The notes under the pieces are model-generated. The model ran no database searches and had not been told where the DNA came from. It was given only the letters and a program-made list of their open reading frames with translations. Positions 34,996-48,436 of a stretch of 64,000 bases of DNA are shown here, in pieces. Numbering within the stretch: the first letter of the stretch is position 1; each line of letters begins with the position of its first letter. The stretch is from Helianthus annuus (taxonomy: Eukaryota; Streptophyta; Magnoliopsida; Asterales; Asteraceae). A program made the position numbers and the translations under genes. The stretch is from contig NC_035433.2 of NCBI RefSeq assembly GCF_002127325.2, positions 122,728,088-122,792,087 of the forward strand, in the 5' to 3' direction.

Positions 34996-36371
34996 ACGCT
35001 TGATTCAAGCTTCATCTCATCAGAAATCGACTCAGTTGTAAACAAGTTGACTCAACTCGATTTAGATTGTAAACAATTTGAGTTCAAGCTTGATCCTCTA
35101 AATTACATCCAAATTTATATGGTTCATATCCTAGTTAATTCTTACTCTTTCTGACCTCAAACTGAATCAGGTGTCCAACCTCGTTTTGACTTCTTATATA
35201 ATTTGTTAAATTAAACCTTGCCAATGTATATCATATGTATTATGTTAGAACTCTATTTTAATATTACTTAATTTTGTTATACATTCCACAGAGTAATTTG
35301 TCTTGATCTTAAAATGTTGTTCACATTTATTTTGTAGATATTTACATGTTATTAGAGGTTATAGTTCTTTCTATGACATTGTAGAATCTCTTCTCACAAA
35401 GAATCACTTGGCGGAATCAAGACTTAAAGAATGATCATATTGAGTTAGGGTTGTCCAGATAGCTCCAAACTTGTTTGAAACATCTTCGGAATAGCTTGCT
35501 TGAAATTCACTCGATTTAAGCGAGTCAACTCAGCTTGGTTTGTATACAATCCAAATTCAAGCTTGATCGTGGCTCAGCTCAGTTTAGCTCACAAACAACC
35601 ATAATTTGACCATTCATATGTCATTAAAAATTCTACCCTCACCCATATATATATATATATATAGTAACGTCCTAAAAGAGAAAAAAAAACAATGACTCTC
35701 TATGCCATTTATAACTAGTGTTGATAGTTAATCGTCACAAGCATGAGGCGCATTGGCGCCACGAGGCACATCCACCAGCGTGTTGTGTTCATCGTAACTC
35801 TCAAAGCATTAACTCCCTCTACTTTATTTAAACAAGTCATACACTTTAGTCGACTAGGGGTGTTCATGGTTCGGTTAGAAACTATGAAACCGTCCAAACT
35901 GGACATCAGTTCGGTTTCACGATCCATCTTTTTCTGACTTTCGGTCGATCGGTTTATTAAATTTCAAACCGCAATGAACAGTTTGGCTTACAGTTTATAC
36001 CAAAAACCAGTCGTATAACTGGACCATACCATAAACTTTTGAGTATATTTAAAAAAAAGTGCGTATTATATAATAGGTTAATAATTGAAACGATACTTGT
36101 TCTCTTAATGTCAAGTAGCATAAACTTTGAGTTTTAACTTTTAGTTATTTTATATTGTGTTGATTTTGTTTTGTTTTGCATTTTTTCACTTCAATCTAAA
36201 AGATATTGAAGTATAAGCATTCTCTATGGTGAACCAACCATAAGTATAAGCTTTCTCTGGTAATATGAAATTTGAGGTGAACCATCCATGTATGCTTGTT
36301 TGTTTCACGAGTCTTTATAATATAAGCGATTAAACATTAACTTCAATCGCTTATTTTAGTTTGAAATTATG
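34996..36371. other. Intergenic, decayed repeats
   Basis: It holds (TA)n at about 35645-35662, stretches resembling old hAT elements (ACTCGATTTAAGCGAGTC at about 35507; TAGGGGTGTTCATGGTTCGG at about 35857, a motif also at about 17892) and no recognised gene. Confidence 0.5.
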
Positions 36372-36379
36372 CTTTCAAT

Positions 36380-36903
36380 TAGGAGTACAAATAAGCCGAG
36401 CGGAGCCCGAGCCTTACCTTACTCAAGCTAGGCTCGTTACAACTTTCTCGAGCTCGAGCTCGGCTCGATTCGAGCCTTGGATTTTGGGCTCGAGCTCGGC
36501 TCGTTAGTAAAACTTAAAACTCGAGCTTGGCTCGAAATCTCGATCTAAGCATCTATGGTGCGAGTTAAAACAAGCTAAAGCTCGACTCGAGCTCGTTTTT
36601 CCATTAATGAGCCAAGGCTCGGCTCGAGCTCGACTCGATAGTTTGAGAACTCAATTAAAAAAGAACATCTAGATCATTCAAAAAGTAATATATAATTTAA
36701 ACCCTAAAGTATACTAAGCTCGATAAGGCTCATCGAGCCTAAACGAGCTACCCATACAAGGCTCGAGCTCGGGCTCGATATCTAATCGATCCTAATTTCA
36801 AGCTCGGGCTCGGGCTCGAGCTTAATAAGGCTCGGCTCGTTCGAGCTTTTTATCAAGCCGATCTCGAGTAGCTCGCGAGCCGCTCAGCTCGTTTGCATCC
36901 CTA
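36380..36903. mobile_element. Non-autonomous hAT element rich in GGCTCGAGCTCGG
   Basis: The ends TAGGAGTACAAATAAGCCGA and AGCTCGTTTGCATCCCTA are inverted repeats. The flanks CTTTCAAT (36372-36379 and 36904-36911) are a perfect 8-bp target duplication. Dense GAGCTCGGCTCG words in the arms could fold strongly. No transposase. Confidence 0.9.
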
Positions 36904-36911
36904 CTTTCAAT

Positions 36912-37929
36912 TTAGTTTAGTTTAAACCAACTATTATGCCCATTTGAACCGTATCTATACCTTTTTTTTTGACAATTAAACATAGTTGCATAGAAAAGAA
37001 ATTGGTGTATTATACAACTTGTTATAAAACTAATTAATAAATTGGTGAAACACATTACAATGAGGAATTAGTTAACTGATTGGGAAAATCAAATTTGTGT
37101 GATGTTTTTGTTCAAATTGTGGATGATCATAATTTTGTTAATATGCTTATTCAAATGACAACAACTATAATGTTTACACCCAAGGATAGTGGTTCATCAT
37201 TGAGATCTATAACCGCTTTAGATCTGGGACACCGCTTCAGATCTAGGACACCGCCGGTCAGGAACGATATTGTTATACGTCTTCATGTTTTACTTCTTGA
37301 TTTGCTACTTGTTTATTCTGCGATTATAGGGTTCAAAATGCTTTGTTATGATGTGGATCTTGTGGTGTCTCAGCTTGTTTATACTTGATTGGGCATTGTT
37401 TTTGTGAGTAATTAGTTTTAATTTTTGTGCATGTGTTGATAATGTGTGGTTTTTTTTAACATAGATTTGGATTTAATTTGAAGGTAGTGGATTTTGGTAG
37501 CTAAGAAAATGTTTTACCATGCCGATTTGAGAAGATCATCCCCAATTTGTATCTATTAGCCTTTGTTTGCCTATTTCCATGTATGTGCTTACATGGAGAC
37601 TAACTAACTAACTATCACAACCCCTGACCCTACCCTGGGCGGGCGTCGTGACTGGCTCCCAAAAGACAATCACTTTCAATTACGGTTCCTAGGGTGTTTT
37701 GGGAGTTGTTACACTGACTAACTAGTAACTGGCTCCTAAAAGACAATCACTTTATAATAGAGAGTATGAGTTGTTTTTTTGTATGTTGATTAGTTTTATG
37801 ACTTGATTTTTATGATGAATTCAGTAAGGACCACTTCCGTTGGAATTAGTTGGAAGTAGCATTACAATGGTACCCTTATTTTTCAGTCTGAACTAGAACA
37901 TAATTTGAAACCGTCTCCTTTCCATTGGG
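36912..37929. other. Intergenic, nothing coding recognised
   Basis: An open stretch at 37080-37388 has no recognised domain. A 27-base phrase starting ACTGGCTCCCAAAAGACAAT recurs with changes at about 37650 and 37727. CACAACCCCTGACCC ... GAGTTGTTACA (about 37618-37712) looks like joined fragments of an LTR. Confidence 0.5.
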
Positions 37930-38589
37930 CACACTTGAAATAGCTTTATACGATTGTAAGTGCCGATCTTCAGTTTGTTGGAACGAGGTCGGTGAAGCTC
38001 ATATTACTAGGCTTGAATTGATCCAAAAAATGACTGATATGATTTTTCAGATTCGTAATAACCTCTTAGCAGCTCAAAGTCATCAGAAAAGCTATGCTGA
38101 ATAACGACGAAAGTCGCTTGAATTCAGCGTTGGTGAGCATGTACTTTTGAAAGTGTCTCCATGGAAAGGTGTTGTCAGATTCAGACAGAAAGGCAAACTA
38201 GCACCTCGCTATGTTGGTCTTTTCAAGATCCTCGAGAGAATTGGAATGGTGGCTTACAAGCTTGAGTTACCTTAAGAACTCAGTAGGGTCCATCCGACCT
38301 TTCATGTGTCTAACTTGAAGAAGTATCTTGCTAACGAAAACCTCCATTGTCCGATTGAAGACATACAAATCGACAAGTTGAGGTATTTTACTTAAAGATC
38401 CGTTAAAATCATGGATCATAATGAGAAACGGTTGAAGCACAGTCGGATTCCAATAGTCAAAGTCTTCTGGACGTCTAAACTGGACCAAAGTTTACTTGGG
38501 AACGTGAGGACCGAATGCGAGATAAATATCCTCCTCATTTTCTAGAGAATGCTCCTATACAAATTTTGGGACGAAAGTCTCAGAAGTAG
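37930..38589 (+). pseudogene. Ty3/gypsy integrase C-terminus and chromodomain, decayed
   Basis: The text reads on from CKCRSSVCWNEVGEAH, through HVLLKVSPWKGVVRF, PRYVGLFKILERIG and HPTFHVSNLKKYL, to IPIVKVFWTSKL, which is the C-terminal integrase/chromodomain part of a chromovirus pol. At least three in-frame stops (after QKSYAE, after KLELP, after LRYFT) and a late frameshift break it. Everything upstream of the integrase core is missing. It ends just before the LTR at 38597. Confidence 0.85.
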
Positions 38590-38596
38590 AGGAGAC

Positions 38597-40252
38597 TGTA
38601 ACATCCCTCATCTTTTTCAAAATACGAATTTAATTTCTTATTATTTTAGGGTTCTTGTAGTATAGAATTTGGGGCCTTTGATTATGAAATTGAAAGTTGT
38701 TTATTGTTCATAATCATGTTATATTAGATCTTGTGATTTTTTAGAATTTTTGGTCATCTTTTAACTCTATTTTATATTTAATCATGTTATATTCTATAGA
38801 AAATATTATAAAAATATGAAAACTTTTAAAATAAAGTTTATAAATATCAATCTGTAATTTTTCCAAAAAAAAATATAAGTGTTGGAATTATTATATAAAT
38901 TTCATTTCTCTCGTTTCATTGTTATTTTTGTAATAAAAGATTTATTTAAATTATGGAACCAATAATTATCTTTCATAAACAAATGAGTTTTAAATAAAAA
39001 CATGGTTAATGATTCGTGAAGGTATATGGTCGGGATAGCTCCTAACTTTCCAAGTGATGATGATCTCTGATATCATTCGGATCTTTCAAGATCTAGAAAA
39101 AACTTGGTGAAACAAGACGCGTACATTGTGAATAATGAAACTAACTGATTCACAAACAACTAATTAATTATTTGCGTTGAAGTTAATAAATATATATTAG
39201 GTTAAACAAAAGTCCCCAAATCGTAGGATTTAATTTTGTTTTGGTTTGTTGGTTGTTTTGTATTTTGTTACTTTACATTTAGGGTGATCTTTATCTTTCG
39301 AAGTTTCTGATTCTCGTGCGGTTTTTATTCAAGGATCGCATAACGCAAACCGTAAGTAGATCTCTAATTGTCCTTTTTAATTAAACTTTTGGAGTGTGTC
39401 ATGTGTCAATTTATTTCTCATGTTTTCATTTAATTCTAGTATAGGATGCAAATTAAATGTGTGGTTAATGTGTTATATATATTGGTTACATATTTGTTAC
39501 ATGTTACTTGTTAATCGCTTTGTGTCACAGTTTCACATTCTGGATCCATTGGCTGACCGGTTCCCCACGGCCATGGGTTGAACCTGGTATCGCCACCATT
39601 GTTTAGCATTGTTTCACATTCTTTCGCATTGTATCGCATGTTCGCTATTAGTTTTATTTATTTATATGTGTCGATGATGTTATTGGTGAATTGTCTTATT
39701 TAAATTTAATTTGCATGTTATCAATTTTTAAATAATAAATCATTTTATTTAAAGTTAGATTTACTCACTAACTTATGTTGAACCAAAACTATTTTACACA
39801 TGATACAAGTGAAAATGTTAGATGTGATGAGGATGAGGACATATAGGATGTGCCTTAGTCGAATAAACAGGATTTATTTATATTTTTGTGTCTTCGGATT
39901 TTGTTTTGAAGTTGTATGGATTATTTGGATGTCTATTTGATTACGTGACATCTTTTGATTTTGACATGGATAAATATTAAACTTTAACAGTTGTCATCAT
40001 GGGCGAAGCTTTTAAGGGGCGGGAGGGGGCGGCCGACCCCCCGAACTTTTCGCTCAGTAGTGGAGAGTATGTAGTTTTTGTATAGAAATTCTTGGGTATA
40101 TACGTTTTCGACCCCCCGGTTTTATAGAAATTTTTAGGTCAGGTGACTTCCGCCCCCTCGGTCGGAAATTTCAAGCTTCGCCACTGGTTGTCATGAGCTA
40201 TAAACAATCATCATACCCCTATCAATAATCCGCTGCGAGTCGAGGTGTGGCA
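38597..40252 (+). repeat. 3' LTR of the second gypsy element (with a MITE inside)
   Basis: A purine tract (GAAGTAGAGGAGAC) precedes TGTAACATCCCTCATC, a typical LTR start. The proposed end CGAGGTGTGGCA at 40252 is only loosely complementary to the start, so the right border is uncertain. The hAT MITE 39998-40186 is inserted near its right end; without it the LTR would be about 1.46 kb. Confidence 0.6.
39998..40186. mobile_element. 189-bp hAT-type MITE, complete copy
   Basis: The ends CATGGGCGAAGCTT and AAGCTTCGCCACTG are inverted repeats. The flanks GTTGTCAT (39990-39997 and 40187-40194) are a perfect 8-bp duplication. It has the same length and family as 56462-56650 (opposite orientation) and the truncated 15529-15640. 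Confidence 0.9.
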
Positions 40253-40787
40253 ATGCGTGTCATGGTTTTAATTGTTTTTTTTTTAAATATTTATTTTCTA
40301 GAATTACTAATTTTCCCTGGAAACATAATAACCAAAACAATAAATCCATTTCATAATAAAATACACATATACCAAAACAATCAATTTCATAATCATAAGT
40401 CAAATATACTTACAAATATTTTAAAGTTAGCAAAAATATTGTTTGTCGGTACATTCTTCAACATCTAAAATCTTATTTGTCACCTAAAAATAAAGTTTGC
40501 CCCAAAACTCAACCATTGTTCACGTATTTCATCAATATTCGCATTCGTGTATTCAGCTTTGCCTCCCCAACCTATGAACTAAAATTAAGTAAAGAAAATC
40601 TGAAAACCACATTTCTGTCATATAGATAATCTCCTACAGTGCATATCACTTTTGATTCATTTATAGAAAGTATTTGAAATCAAGATTCAAAAACAACCAT
40701 TTTGTGTTCAATCAAAGAGTAGATCCAAAACAACAATTGACCTAGTGTCAGAAACTCAATATTTATACATCTAGACATCATAAACAT
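40253..40787. other. Intergenic, AT-rich
   Basis: No gene or repeat was recognised between the gypsy LTR and the copia element. The last five bases (AACAT) are the left target duplication of the copia insertion. Confidence 0.6.
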
Positions 40788-40974
40788 TGTTATGAATATA
40801 TCATTTATAGTGACTCTACACATCTTTAACTCCTCATTGTATTTACTCTTATGTTAATGTTGAGCCTATAAATAGAGGCTTTGTATTTCATACATGTACA
40901 TCAATAAGAAATTCATCTCCCATTCTCTCATTCTTTTCTATACATTGCTAATAGGTTCTTGTTATTACATAACA
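40788..40974 (+). repeat. 5' LTR of the Ty1/copia element
   Basis: 187 bp, TGTTATGAATA ... TTACATAACA, with a TATA box (CTATAAATAGAG) at about 40866-40877. It is followed by CGTTATCAGCACGAATTTC, the usual primer-binding region of many plant copia elements. The flank AACAT (40783-40787) is repeated at 47736-47740. Confidence 0.95.
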
Positions 40975-42716
40975 CGTTATCAGCACGAATTTCTTTTGAA
41001 GTTGGATTGTATCAACCCAAGACACCATGTCGTATCAACGTTGGCGAAAGAGATAAAAGACAAAATTGTTGATCTGGTATGAAAGCCCTTAATTGTTTTA
41101 ATTTTATTTCCTCTTTTCTTATCGATTGTTGGTATGATAAAACTTAAAAATTAACTTACGATTTTCTTGATATTTTTTTATTGGTTATGGTTTAAGATTA
41201 AAATCATCATGAACAACATTGACATCATCCTTGTTTAACCTGGATCATAATGTTTTTTACTTCTTTGTTTACTTTCCTATGTGTTAACGTATCTGAATAG
41301 TTTTCTTTCACAAACAAACACCTACGAAAAACATTGAGATGTAAAGAAAAGAAAGCAAAAGTAAACCAGAAACACAATGGTTTTTCGATCAAGAAAAAGA
41401 ATCTTTTTAGTTTCTCTAATTGATTATTTACAATATTGTAACTAATTTATTATCCCTCTTGGTTATCTCTCTTTTATCATTAAATATTTTATTGGACTCA
41501 AACTCTTATCTTAATAATATAGCCAAATGACGGTTTTGAATTTAAGATAATAATAATAACAATAATAATAGTAATTAATTTTGATATACATACATATTCT
41601 TTAGTAGTTTCCAATACTAGCTTATTAATGTTTTAATGAAATTATTGTTCCGATGATACTATATTGTAATGAACTAATGGGATTGTAAGAATTTTATATT
41701 CGGTTGAGGCTGGACAACATAATTACAAGCCACATCAATGTTTGTTTATTACTACATGTTATTTTGTAAAATTTTAATAGTATTTGATTTGATCATAATT
41801 TAGTGATTCAAATAAGTATTTAATCATAGTATGCATGTGTTATATGGCTAGTGATTTTATTATGCTATTAATTAGTATGATTAATGTGATCTTTTAAGAT
41901 ATTTTATTAAGTTACTGTTTTGGCATACATAAAGTTTATATTTTTTGTTTTATTTTGAAAACAAGTATTTGCAAAATATATGGTGAATGTTGATGATAAA
42001 CTAACCATCTTAATATTTGATATAATTAATTTGTTATGATGTTATTTACTAAAAATATATGGTTCAAATTTAATTGTTATTTCTATTCATATATATTTTA
42101 CTTGAACTGAATATATTAAATAAATTAAGTAGTTGTCGTTAGAAAATTGGTTTTAAGATTACTTTATGGCCTATGTAATTGGCTGGTACATAGAAAAATG
42201 TTCTTAGTCTATTTGTCTTGTTTGTACATCAATAGCACATGCCCTAAATGATAAGAATGATCGAACCATATAAACATATTCTAAGTCGATATGAGCTTTT
42301 ATTATACGTAAAGTGCATTATTTAAATTGTTGATTCATGAACCAACACTATTTTGTAACATGTGTTAACTGAATTGCATAATATTTCAATATCAATTAAA
42401 TCAACTAAGATGTTGATAATTGTGCATGATATTATCACATATTATTTGGCGTAAGCAATAGGTTTCTTTATTTCGTATTGAATATATTTTAAGATGTTTC
42501 TATTTTTTTTTTTTTTTTGTGAGAGCAACAAATATTTTATATAAGATATGCATGTGATTGGTTATGCCATGATATGTTAATGCATAATTTATATATTTTG
42601 CTTGAATGTGATGACATATTATTATTTCATAAGGTTTTATTATAACCTTATTTTATTTGATAACATGTTGTAATGTTATGTATTGCTTGATTTAACTTTC
42701 TAGTATATGTCATCTA

Positions 42717-43230
42717 GGGGAAGGTTCATTTGAGAAGAAAATTTTATTGAGAAGAAAAAGAATAAAAGGGTACAATTGTAAAACATTAAATAGTTTTTTC
42801 TCATCTCATTTATTATTATGTTTGACTAATTAATTAGTCATTAAGACTATAATCCTCCACACTAAATATTTTTGCCTACACACATCAAAAGCTACCCTAC
42901 ACATTTCGAAATTTATCCTACACATATTGAAATTTATCCTACACAACTCGTAATTTATCCTACATGCTTCGTATTTATCCTACACTATAAATGAATTTTT
43001 ATTTTTATTTTTTTGTGAAAAAATATATATCTTAAAAATACGTTTCAAATTTAATATAGTTAGTTATTAAAGATGAAACTACCAATTAATGATGTATGTA
43101 AGTTTACTAATATACCCTTATAGTTACATTAAGTACAAATATTAAATGAAGTCTAATGAAGCATTCATATTGGTTGAAATTTCTTCTTTTTTCTTCTTAC
43201 AAAGAATTTCTTCTCATTTGAACTCTCCAC
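42717..43230. mobile_element. 514-bp Mutator-like MITE, copy 2, inside the copia element
   Basis: Same orientation and nearly the same sequence as 29940-30452. The flanks ATGTCATCTA (42707-42716 and 43231-43240) are a perfect 10-bp duplication. It must have inserted after the copia element. Confidence 0.9.
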
Positions 43231-46200
43231 ATGTCATCTATATGCTATATATTGTTTATGTATATAGACTGTCCTCAATGAAGCAGCTAAATTAAAGTTG
43301 TGTACATGATCACACATTATAAACATGATTGGATAGTGATCAAGATTCATTTATAGTATGACATTCAAAGTTTTAAACTCACTAAAGCTTATTGTAAATT
43401 TATTGATGCTTGTAAGATTTTGGACTGATAAATCTTACTGATTCGGTCGTATAATTGATGTTATGTGGTGAAAAGATTAGTTATACATGTGGAATAAAAA
43501 AGTTCCATTGTCAAACCTCAAATATACTCTTGAAGAAGCAAGATTATTAAAGAATATGTAATGTTTGAAATGACCACCATGAAAGTTGTGTGATTCTAAT
43601 CCATTCATGAAGTGAATGTGATGATATAATGACCAATGTAAAGGTCGCGATCATGTATATAATAACTAAGAAAATTGTAATGATGTCACCATGATAGTTG
43701 TTTGGTTATAATCCATTCCTTGAACTGAATGTGATGATATAATAATTGGTGTAAAGTTCATAATCATGGTAATTGAGAAAATTGTTATGATGCTCACGTA
43801 ATGAGATCAACCATGTTAATAATGGGATGACTATACAATGATCGTTATAAAGGTCGTAAGATATAAGATTAATAAATCTTATACGACTCATCTACTTCTC
43901 AATTAATGGTAAGCAAAGAGAATATTATTTACAAGGAAAAATCGATTAAATTCTTTTCATTTGTCACACTTGAGACATATGCTCCTAAAGTAGCAATATC
44001 ATTATAAGAGTAATGAAAAAATGAAATGATTTTATACTCATGTGACCGAGTAAATAATGAAAAACTATGAAGCTTGTTTTGGTTCTACTCCATTCCCAAA
44101 AGTGAATATGATTATATATTAATGATGGACCTAATTGAGAAACTTGTAATGATGAGAATGACTATAAGAATTGTAATGATGGTCATTTTAATAATGATAA
44201 TGAACCACAAAAGTGGCAAACTAAGGAGTGATTGCGTAACGTGATGGTTTGAACTTTGAAGTTGTAATATATTCTCTCGTATCATACGTTTTGTATTACA
44301 TACGAGCAAGTAATACACATATGATCATAAACTAGAAGTTTATGGATCATAATTATTTAATTAGTTGGCATGACCGGTTAGACCACACCGAGTCAATGAT
44401 GATGTGAAACATAATGAAGAACTAGAAGATTCTGCAAGCTGATAATTAGCATGTATTGTTCTGCTCTTAAGGGAAATTTTATTTTTGCCAATTAAAGGAG
44501 GGTGTGTATCCCTAAATATTTTGGAAGTGATTAAAGGATATGCATATCTAACATGATACCATTTAGTGTTTTAAATTGATGCATCGTCTAAATGGTTATC
44601 AAATGCACAACCTGAAGTTTGTGTGATTGTGGCTTAGCTAATGTGATAGCAAGCACATTAATCCATATTGGTATATTTATTTGATAATAGTGAATTTGAT
44701 TCCCAAGTTATTAACGATCATTGGAATAAGTGTTATTGTTGAGATGATCACTAAACGTCTACTATTGGTTACAAAGCCAATGATCATGAGAGGAGCAAAA
44801 GTTCATTTAGGTACATGTAATTTTATATATAGTACCATCAATTCACATCAAGCCAATAAATTATAGTTCTCCCGATACAGTTGGTTTTTGGTCAGGAACC
44901 AAAGATGTCTCATCAAAAATTTTGGTTGTGCGACATATATTGAAACTCATCCACCATACCGCACAAAGACGCGACTTCTAAAAACTTTGAGAATATGTTG
45001 GGTATAAATTATCGTCTATGATTAAATACTTAAAGCTATTAGTAAGAAATTCGTTTATGGCTCATTGGTTTTCACTTTAATGAATGAATGTTCCTAACAT
45101 TAGGAAGAGATAACAAGCAGTTGAAAAGTGAAAAGTGAAATGAATTATCATGTCATCTTGATCCTCAGACTATAAACTATGAACTAGAAGTTTAAAGTAT
45201 AATTCATTTACCAATATTAAAGAACAAATTACCACACAAGTTCACTGACCTAAATAGAGTGACCAAGTAAGTCACATAATCAACTGCCTATGCTCCAGTT
45301 ATATTTGTGTCCCAAGAGGACAACCACATATTTTTGTAATGAGTCTATTGCACGCCTAAAACGTGGTAGACTAGTTGATTCCAATAATAAAATTCCATGA
45401 AAATTGGAGCAAGTAATTAAGATGGTCAAGTCGAGGTTATAGTAATAAGATCTCCTGAAGAGACAATAGACATGATGGTTCAAGAAGAACCTCAGGTACC
45501 TGAAAATAAAGAGATCTTGATAAATTGTATCATGTCTAAGATATGTATGGAATCAAAATAAAAATCGACGTCCTTATACTTTTGTATATAATGTAGCGCT
45601 TAAAATGATTAAATGATGAGGATCAAGATTTAAGATCTGCCTATGAATGAATATTAAGAAATGATTGGCCAAAATAGAAAGACGCAAATAAGGCAGAGTT
45701 TAGTTCTCTAATGAAATGGAAAGTTTCTGGACCAACAGTCCATACAACTAAAGTTGTAAAATATGTTGGATACAAAATTGTCTTTTACGCGAATCATGTG
45801 AAAATCAAATTAAGTGATATAAGTCAAAATTGGTGGCACAAGAATTTTCACAAAGACCTATGACTGATTATGAGAAAACGTATTCTCCAGTGGTGGATGC
45901 ATTGACTTTCCAATATCTTATTAGTCTGGTAATATATAAAAGAGAATTGACATGCGTCTTATGAAAGTTATGTATCACTTGATACTAAGTCATATAAAAT
46001 AAGTTCTCGAGAATATTATGATTATTATATAAATTCATATCTGAATACATATACATGTTGTATATGTTATTGAATTGAATATAACTGGAACTCTCCATTA
46101 GTATCCTAAAGCATTTGAGTGCTTAAGAGGTTAATTGAAACACCTTATGGATGTAATTATTGTGCACTAATACTCCAATAAACATACATAGAAAAAGTGT

Positions 46201-47306
46201 ACCTGGTTATTATGGCATCTCAATGTACACAGTGTACAAACATGGTAACAATATGGATTTGGATATAAAAGCAAGTGTTCACGATATTTTTGCATATGAT
46301 ATAGATATCTATGTGTTAAAAGGGCAAATTTATGTAGCAAAACTTCTAAAGAGTGAAAACACATGCATATTTGGATAAGATGGAAAGAATTCTCTCATGG
46401 ATTGATAATGCTAGAAGCATTAATGATGTCAAAACCTCAAGAACGTATTATATGAAGTTGACAAAATACGTATGCACTAAATAGTCAAATCGAGCGTTGT
46501 ACAACTCGAGATATTCGCATAAAGAGGGATATAAGTTTGATTAAACTAGCCATGCTCTATGAACATTTTACTTTTAAAAGTTCACTGTAATCGCAATTTA
46601 CAGTAATGATGTCTAGGCATCATTGAGAGAAATTGTCGAGCTTTTGAAGGGAGAATTTTTGAATGACCTTGGCACGATCTAATTATTACTCGAACTGCAG
46701 TTCGAGTATATATGTAATTATATTTTACTAACCCCTCAAGTTTATCTAGAAGATGATGTTTGGATATTTTAGTATGGACATAGTTGAACCTTAAAGTATG
46801 TTAAAGGTTGTTAAGTCATTTGTTATAAGAAATGCCTATTATCATCTCCTACCAAAGTAGAGATTCTCATTCTAGAAGTACCATTGTTAAATGCATAAGT
46901 GCATTAATATGTTTTGCTAGCTATGTATGGTTATAATATCTTTCACTTGAGCTTATTGTCATGATATAACATTTGTCAAGCGAAGAGACATTGGAATGAG
47001 TTCAAAGAAATATTTCAGGTATAAACGACATTTGATTATATTTTACTAACCCATCAAAACAAGTTTGGTTAGTCTTGTAGACGCAGAAATGTAACAAAAC
47101 ACGGTCGTGGACATATGAAAATTTTTGGAAAGAGGCACCTAAAGTCTCGTTAGAAGATTATACAACATTGTTCAACATAAAGGATTGCACAGTAAGGGAT
47201 CAAGCGACAAATCATTCACTACATAGGCTTTATTCGACTTTTAAGCAAGATGGACACACGTCACTTAAAGGATACATGTTAAAATGAGGGGGAGACTTAT
47301 TCAAGT

Positions 47307-47500
47307 TGCACTCTTTTTCCCTTAACTAAGTTTTGTCCCATTGGGTTTTCTTAGTAAGGTTTTTAATGAGGCAACATACCTGATCCAGAAGTATTAGGGG
47401 GGGGGGGGGGACAATACGCGTTGCACTCTTTTTCCCTTAGCTGTGGTTTTATCCCACTGGGTTTTCCTAGCAAGGTTTTTAATGAGGCAGCATCACCAAG
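47307..47500 (+). repeat. Duplicated copia 3' leader with a 14-base G run
   Basis: GTTGCACTCTTTTTCCCTTA and the roughly 55 bases that follow (to AATGAGGCA) occur at 47307 and again, slightly changed, at 47420. Between them is a G run at 47397-47410. Repeats of this phrase before the polypurine tract are common in this copia group. The polypurine tract AAGGGGGAG is at 47540-47548. Confidence 0.8.
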
Positions 47501-47548
47501 CGTATTACAAGATTGTACTATTTCATCATGTGGATCGGCAAGGGGGAG

Positions 47549-47735
47549 TGTTATGAATATATCATTTATGGTGACTCTCCACATCTTTAACTCCTCATTG
47601 TATTTACTCTTATGTTAATGTTGAGCCTATAAATAGAGGCTTTGTATTTCATACATGTACATCAATAAGAAATTCATCTCCCATTCTCCTATTCTTTTCA
47701 ATACATTGCTAATAGATTCTTGTTATTACATAACA
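47549..47735 (+). repeat. 3' LTR of the Ty1/copia element
   Basis: 187 bp, the same length as the 5' LTR, with six substitutions by direct comparison (about 3.2 percent) and no indels. It is followed by the AACAT target duplication at 47736-47740. The whole element is 6,948 bp. Confidence 0.95.
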
Positions 47736-47740
47736 AACAT

Positions 47741-48436
47741 TGATATATTGAGTAAATAATGAATCTACAATTGTTCATATCTAAGGCATCTCAAAATTTT
47801 AACAGTTTCAATGATGCACCTAAACCATGTATTCAGCCCCTTTTAAAATTGTTATTTATATAACTATAAGCAACTCCAAAACTCAAGTTAAAGTGCATAA
47901 TATTCACAAGCAAGCCATTGTTGATAGATCAATCTTTTAATAAACCACCTAAGCATTTTTAAATTTGAAGCTAAACAATATTCTAAAAACCAAACACATT
48001 TTCAACCTAAATTCAGTGATCTAATAATATTTAGCATCTGATTAGCTTACAAACTTGTAATACTCCAACAAAAAAAAGAACAACTATACAAGTCAATGTA
48101 GTCCACCGGGAACGGAGCTAGCATGTAATTAGTGCAAAATTATATTTTCTTCTTCGTTTTATGTACCGTATACCATTTGAGAAAAATACTAGGATACCCT
48201 TAAGTTCAAAAAAAGTTTTTAGGATACCCTTAAAATTTTCTTTTAGATCTGCCATTATAATCCACAATACCTAGCAATCTATGTGTCATTTTGTTTTATA
48301 ATCTATGTTGTAAAAGTGGATTAAACGGTGCCAGAGCTTGTGCTTGCTTCCATTTTACAAATATGGGAAAAGGAAGATGACAAAACAAGTATAGGAAGAT
48401 TAAAATATAGCGTTGGCGTCTACATTTGGTTATAAC
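47741..48436. other. Intergenic
   Basis: No gene was recognised. 48110-48240 contains GGATACCCTT twice and shares words with 56650-56710, so it may be part of the same decayed repeat. Confidence 0.5.

Larger units (their letters stand above)
40975..47548 (+). pseudogene. Ty1/copia internal region, heavily decayed gag-pol
   Basis: Only fragments are readable. An integrase C-terminal part lies at about 44868-45110 (QLVFGQEPKMSHQ in the order expected before the IN-RT linker). The linker has ARLKRGRLVDSNN at about 45355. Reverse transcriptase at about 45663-45950 has VSGPTVHTTKVVKYVGYKIV, a frame change, then SKLVAQEFSQRPMTDYEKT and YSPVVDALTF, the classic copia RT opening. Stops and frameshifts are frequent, so no product is possible. 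Gag and the 5' part of integrase were not recognised. A Mutator-like MITE sits at 42717-43230. Confidence 0.85.

Noticed and set aside
37080..37388. Open reading frame of 102 codons
   Set aside because: No domain, signal or codon pattern was recognised and the context is repeat-rich; chance ORF.
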